The translations under genes were made by a program, and so were the position numbers. From positions 1 to 64,000 of the forward strand of contig NZ_JAUYSS010000047.1 in NCBI RefSeq assembly GCF_030695525.1: a DNA stretch of 64,000 nucleotides, read 5' to 3'. Positions 62,558 to 64,000 of the stretch are shown piece by piece (positions within the stretch are counted from its first letter, which is position 1; each line of letters begins with the position of its first letter). The notes under the pieces were generated by a model that was not told the DNA's origin, did no database searches, and saw only the letters and a program-made list of their open reading frames with translations. The DNA comes from Daejeonella sp. GTDB lineage: Bacteria; Bacteroidota; Bacteroidia; Sphingobacteriales; Sphingobacteriaceae.

Positions 62558-63045
62558 TACAGAAAAAAAACCTTTCCATATCTTTCGAGGAATATTCTTC
62601 AGTAGATGAATTAAGTAATTCCGATAGAAATCTCTGTCTGGAATCTGTGAAAGCCATGGCAAGTTCGCATTCCCCTTATTCCGGATTCAGGGTAGGGGTG
62701 GCTGTACATCTAGAAAGCGGAAAGATAGTTTATGGAAGTAATCAGGAAAATGTAGCCTATCCATCCGGATTATGTGCCGAGCGGGTTGCCCTATTTACTA
62801 TCGGCTCTACTTATCCTGAAGATAGGATTATCAGCATGGCTATAACTGCCCAAACTGATCATTTTGAAATAAAAGAGCCGGTGACTTCATGTGGAGCCTG
62901 CCTTCAGGTTATGGCAGAATACGAAAAGAAGCAATCTCAACCAATCATTGTTCTGTTTTATTGCCGTAATGGTTCAATTATCCGAACAGAAGGAATAAAA
63001 AGTTTACTCCCTTTTGCTTTTGCAGAAACAAGACTTCAAAAATAA
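62554..63045 (+). CDS. cdd: Cytidine deaminase
   Basis: 163 aa. It deaminates cytidine and deoxycytidine in pyrimidine salvage. The catalytic Glu is in [11 protein letters not shown], with zinc ligand Cys there and in [15 protein letters not shown]. The N-terminal [16 protein letters not shown] segment is typical. Its start overlaps the parE stop by four bases, so the two are translationally coupled. Confidence 0.95.
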   Translation: MIQKKNLSISFEEYSSVDELSNSDRNLCLESVKAMASSHSPYSGFRVGVAVHLESGKIVYGSNQENVAYPSGLCAERVALFTIGSTYPEDRIISMAITAQTDHFEIKEPVTSCGACLQVMAEYEKKQSQPIIVLFYCRNGSIIRTEGIKSLLPFAFAETRLQK

Positions 63046-63151
63046 TCGTAAATTGTATATCAGTACAGGTGTTCAGTTTAACATCTGCTAATAAAAAAGG
63101 GTTTTCCGTATATAAATTATCGATAATTCCTTTTAAACCTAATATCGATTA

Positions 63152-64000
63152 ATGATGAAGAAATATATATATCTGCTTTTTGCAGTGTTATTATCAGCCG
63201 GGAACAGTTTCTCCCAGATCAGATTATCGTCTATTAAGGTGGATGAATGGGTGAAAAAGAATTTTAGCGGACAAGGGGTTATAATCGGAAATGTGAAATT
63301 TAAAGGTTATCCATTATCTACTTTATCCTATACAAGTACTGGTAATATTTTGCAGTTACAGAAGGGATTAATTCTTTCGACAGGTAACTCCTACAATGTT
63401 GCGGGATATAATAATTCACATAATCAAAGCTCCACTTTCGGAGATATTTTATCACCCCAAACTGATCCTGATCTATCGGCAATTGTCAGTGGTAAGTTAT
63501 TTGACATCTGCAGTATTGAATTTGATTTTGTACCCATGGATAACAGTATACAGTTTAATTATCAGTTTGGTTCTGACGAATATCCTGAATATGTAGATTC
63601 ACCCTATAATGATGTTTTTGCCTTTATTGTTTCTGATGGAAACAGCTCTAAGAATATCGCTTTGATACCCGGAACCGGAGTGCCTGTGAGTATAAATACA
63701 GTAAATTTTAAATCAAATCAGGAGCATTATATTGATAATAACCTGTATAAACAAATTGTAATTAAAAGGCAGGAACCATTAAAATCAACATACAGAGGAA
63801 CATTGCCCGGTAGGGTTTTAAGAGGTATAGGTTCAATATTTACCATGAGCGGACCCGTTCCAGGAGATCAGACTGTAATTCAGGCAGATCCTGAACTTTT
63901 GAAGACTCTTGACCCTAATCTTTATCGTAATCTGCGTTACGATGGGATCACCAAAAAGCTTGTTGCGCAAACCTATGTTACCCCTTACAAGAAGTATCAT
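63152..64000 (+). CDS. Choice-of-anchor L domain secreted protein (partial)
   Basis: 283 codons are open to the window edge, with no stop. ATG at 63152 is followed by a second at 63155. The signal peptide ends NSFSQ. A choice-of-anchor L domain follows, with GLILSTGN, IQFNYQFGSDEYPEY, YNDVFAFIVSDG and NIALIPGTGVPVSINT. Such proteins are usually long and often end in a T9SS sorting domain, so this one probably continues beyond the window. Confidence 0.85.
   Translation, partial: MMKKYIYLLFAVLLSAGNSFSQIRLSSIKVDEWVKKNFSGQGVIIGNVKFKGYPLSTLSYTSTGNILQLQKGLILSTGNSYNVAGYNNSHNQSSTFGDILSPQTDPDLSAIVSGKLFDICSIEFDFVPMDNSIQFNYQFGSDEYPEYVDSPYNDVFAFIVSDGNSSKNIALIPGTGVPVSINTVNFKSNQEHYIDNNLYKQIVIKRQEPLKSTYRGTLPGRVLRGIGSIFTMSGPVPGDQTVIQADPELLKTLDPNLYRNLRYDGITKKLVAQTYVTPYKKYH

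Overview
The window comes from a chromosome of a Bacteroidota member, most likely order Sphingobacteriales (Pedobacter-like). The reasons are the conserved gene orders ftsX-DUF3098-uppP-truB-ribF, parA-parB-DUF5683-dapB-lepB and rpmB-rpmG-DUF4295-ftsY-rimO, a SusC/SusD pair, proteins ending in the gliding-motility-associated C-terminal domain used by the type IX secretion system (T9SS), a bacillithiol gene (bshC), AT-rich intergenic regions and promoter -7 boxes of the TAnnTTTG / TAnTTTCG type. The genus assignment is inference.

Region 1-31.5 kb is mostly core genome. It opens with an OsmC-like and a YceI-like protein, then a minus-strand operon (ftsX, DUF3098, uppP, truB, ribF, DUF2157) ending at a shared terminator. 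Next come leuS, a TonB-dependent receptor, a cobalamin-type substrate-binding protein, an FMN reductase, and the parA-parB-DUF5683-dapB-lepB cluster. A minus-strand block follows: rpmB-rpmG-DUF4295, then ftsY-rimO-bshC-ldh, then an MG2/plug envelope protein. The region closes with acs, csbD, surE and lpxB.

Region 31.5-52 kb is more accessory. It holds two T9SS cargo proteins (560 and about 1,309 aa), a DUF2911 protein, a lipoprotein cupin, a Tat-exported Gfo/Idh/MocA oxidoreductase and a CheB-CheR-PAS-histidine kinase fusion with its response regulator. It also has a 1,315-aa orphan DUF4157 (eCIS-core) protein with a 90-aa companion, tRNA-Ala(GGC), and a sensor kinase pseudogene followed by two intact response regulators.

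Region 52-64 kb holds a susC/susD pair, two tandem paralogous small secreted proteins of unknown family, a cupin (ManC-C-like), a fatty acid desaturase, parE, cdd, and the start of a choice-of-anchor-L secreted protein cut by the window edge.

The most notable observations are in the repeats and the accessory genes. A 249-bp MITE-like element has 12-bp perfect terminal inverted repeats and a 5-bp ATTCT duplication, and it sits in a palindromic target (59964-60222). A REP-like palindrome is inserted in frame in the editing domain of leuS (7349-7406). The orphan eCIS-core protein and its companion, the decayed kinase with two TAG stops, and the paired secreted paralogs beside susCD also deserve a second look. 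Several families of short palindromes and simple-sequence arrays occupy the intergenic regions. No CRISPR, integrase, transposase or complete contractile injection system was seen.
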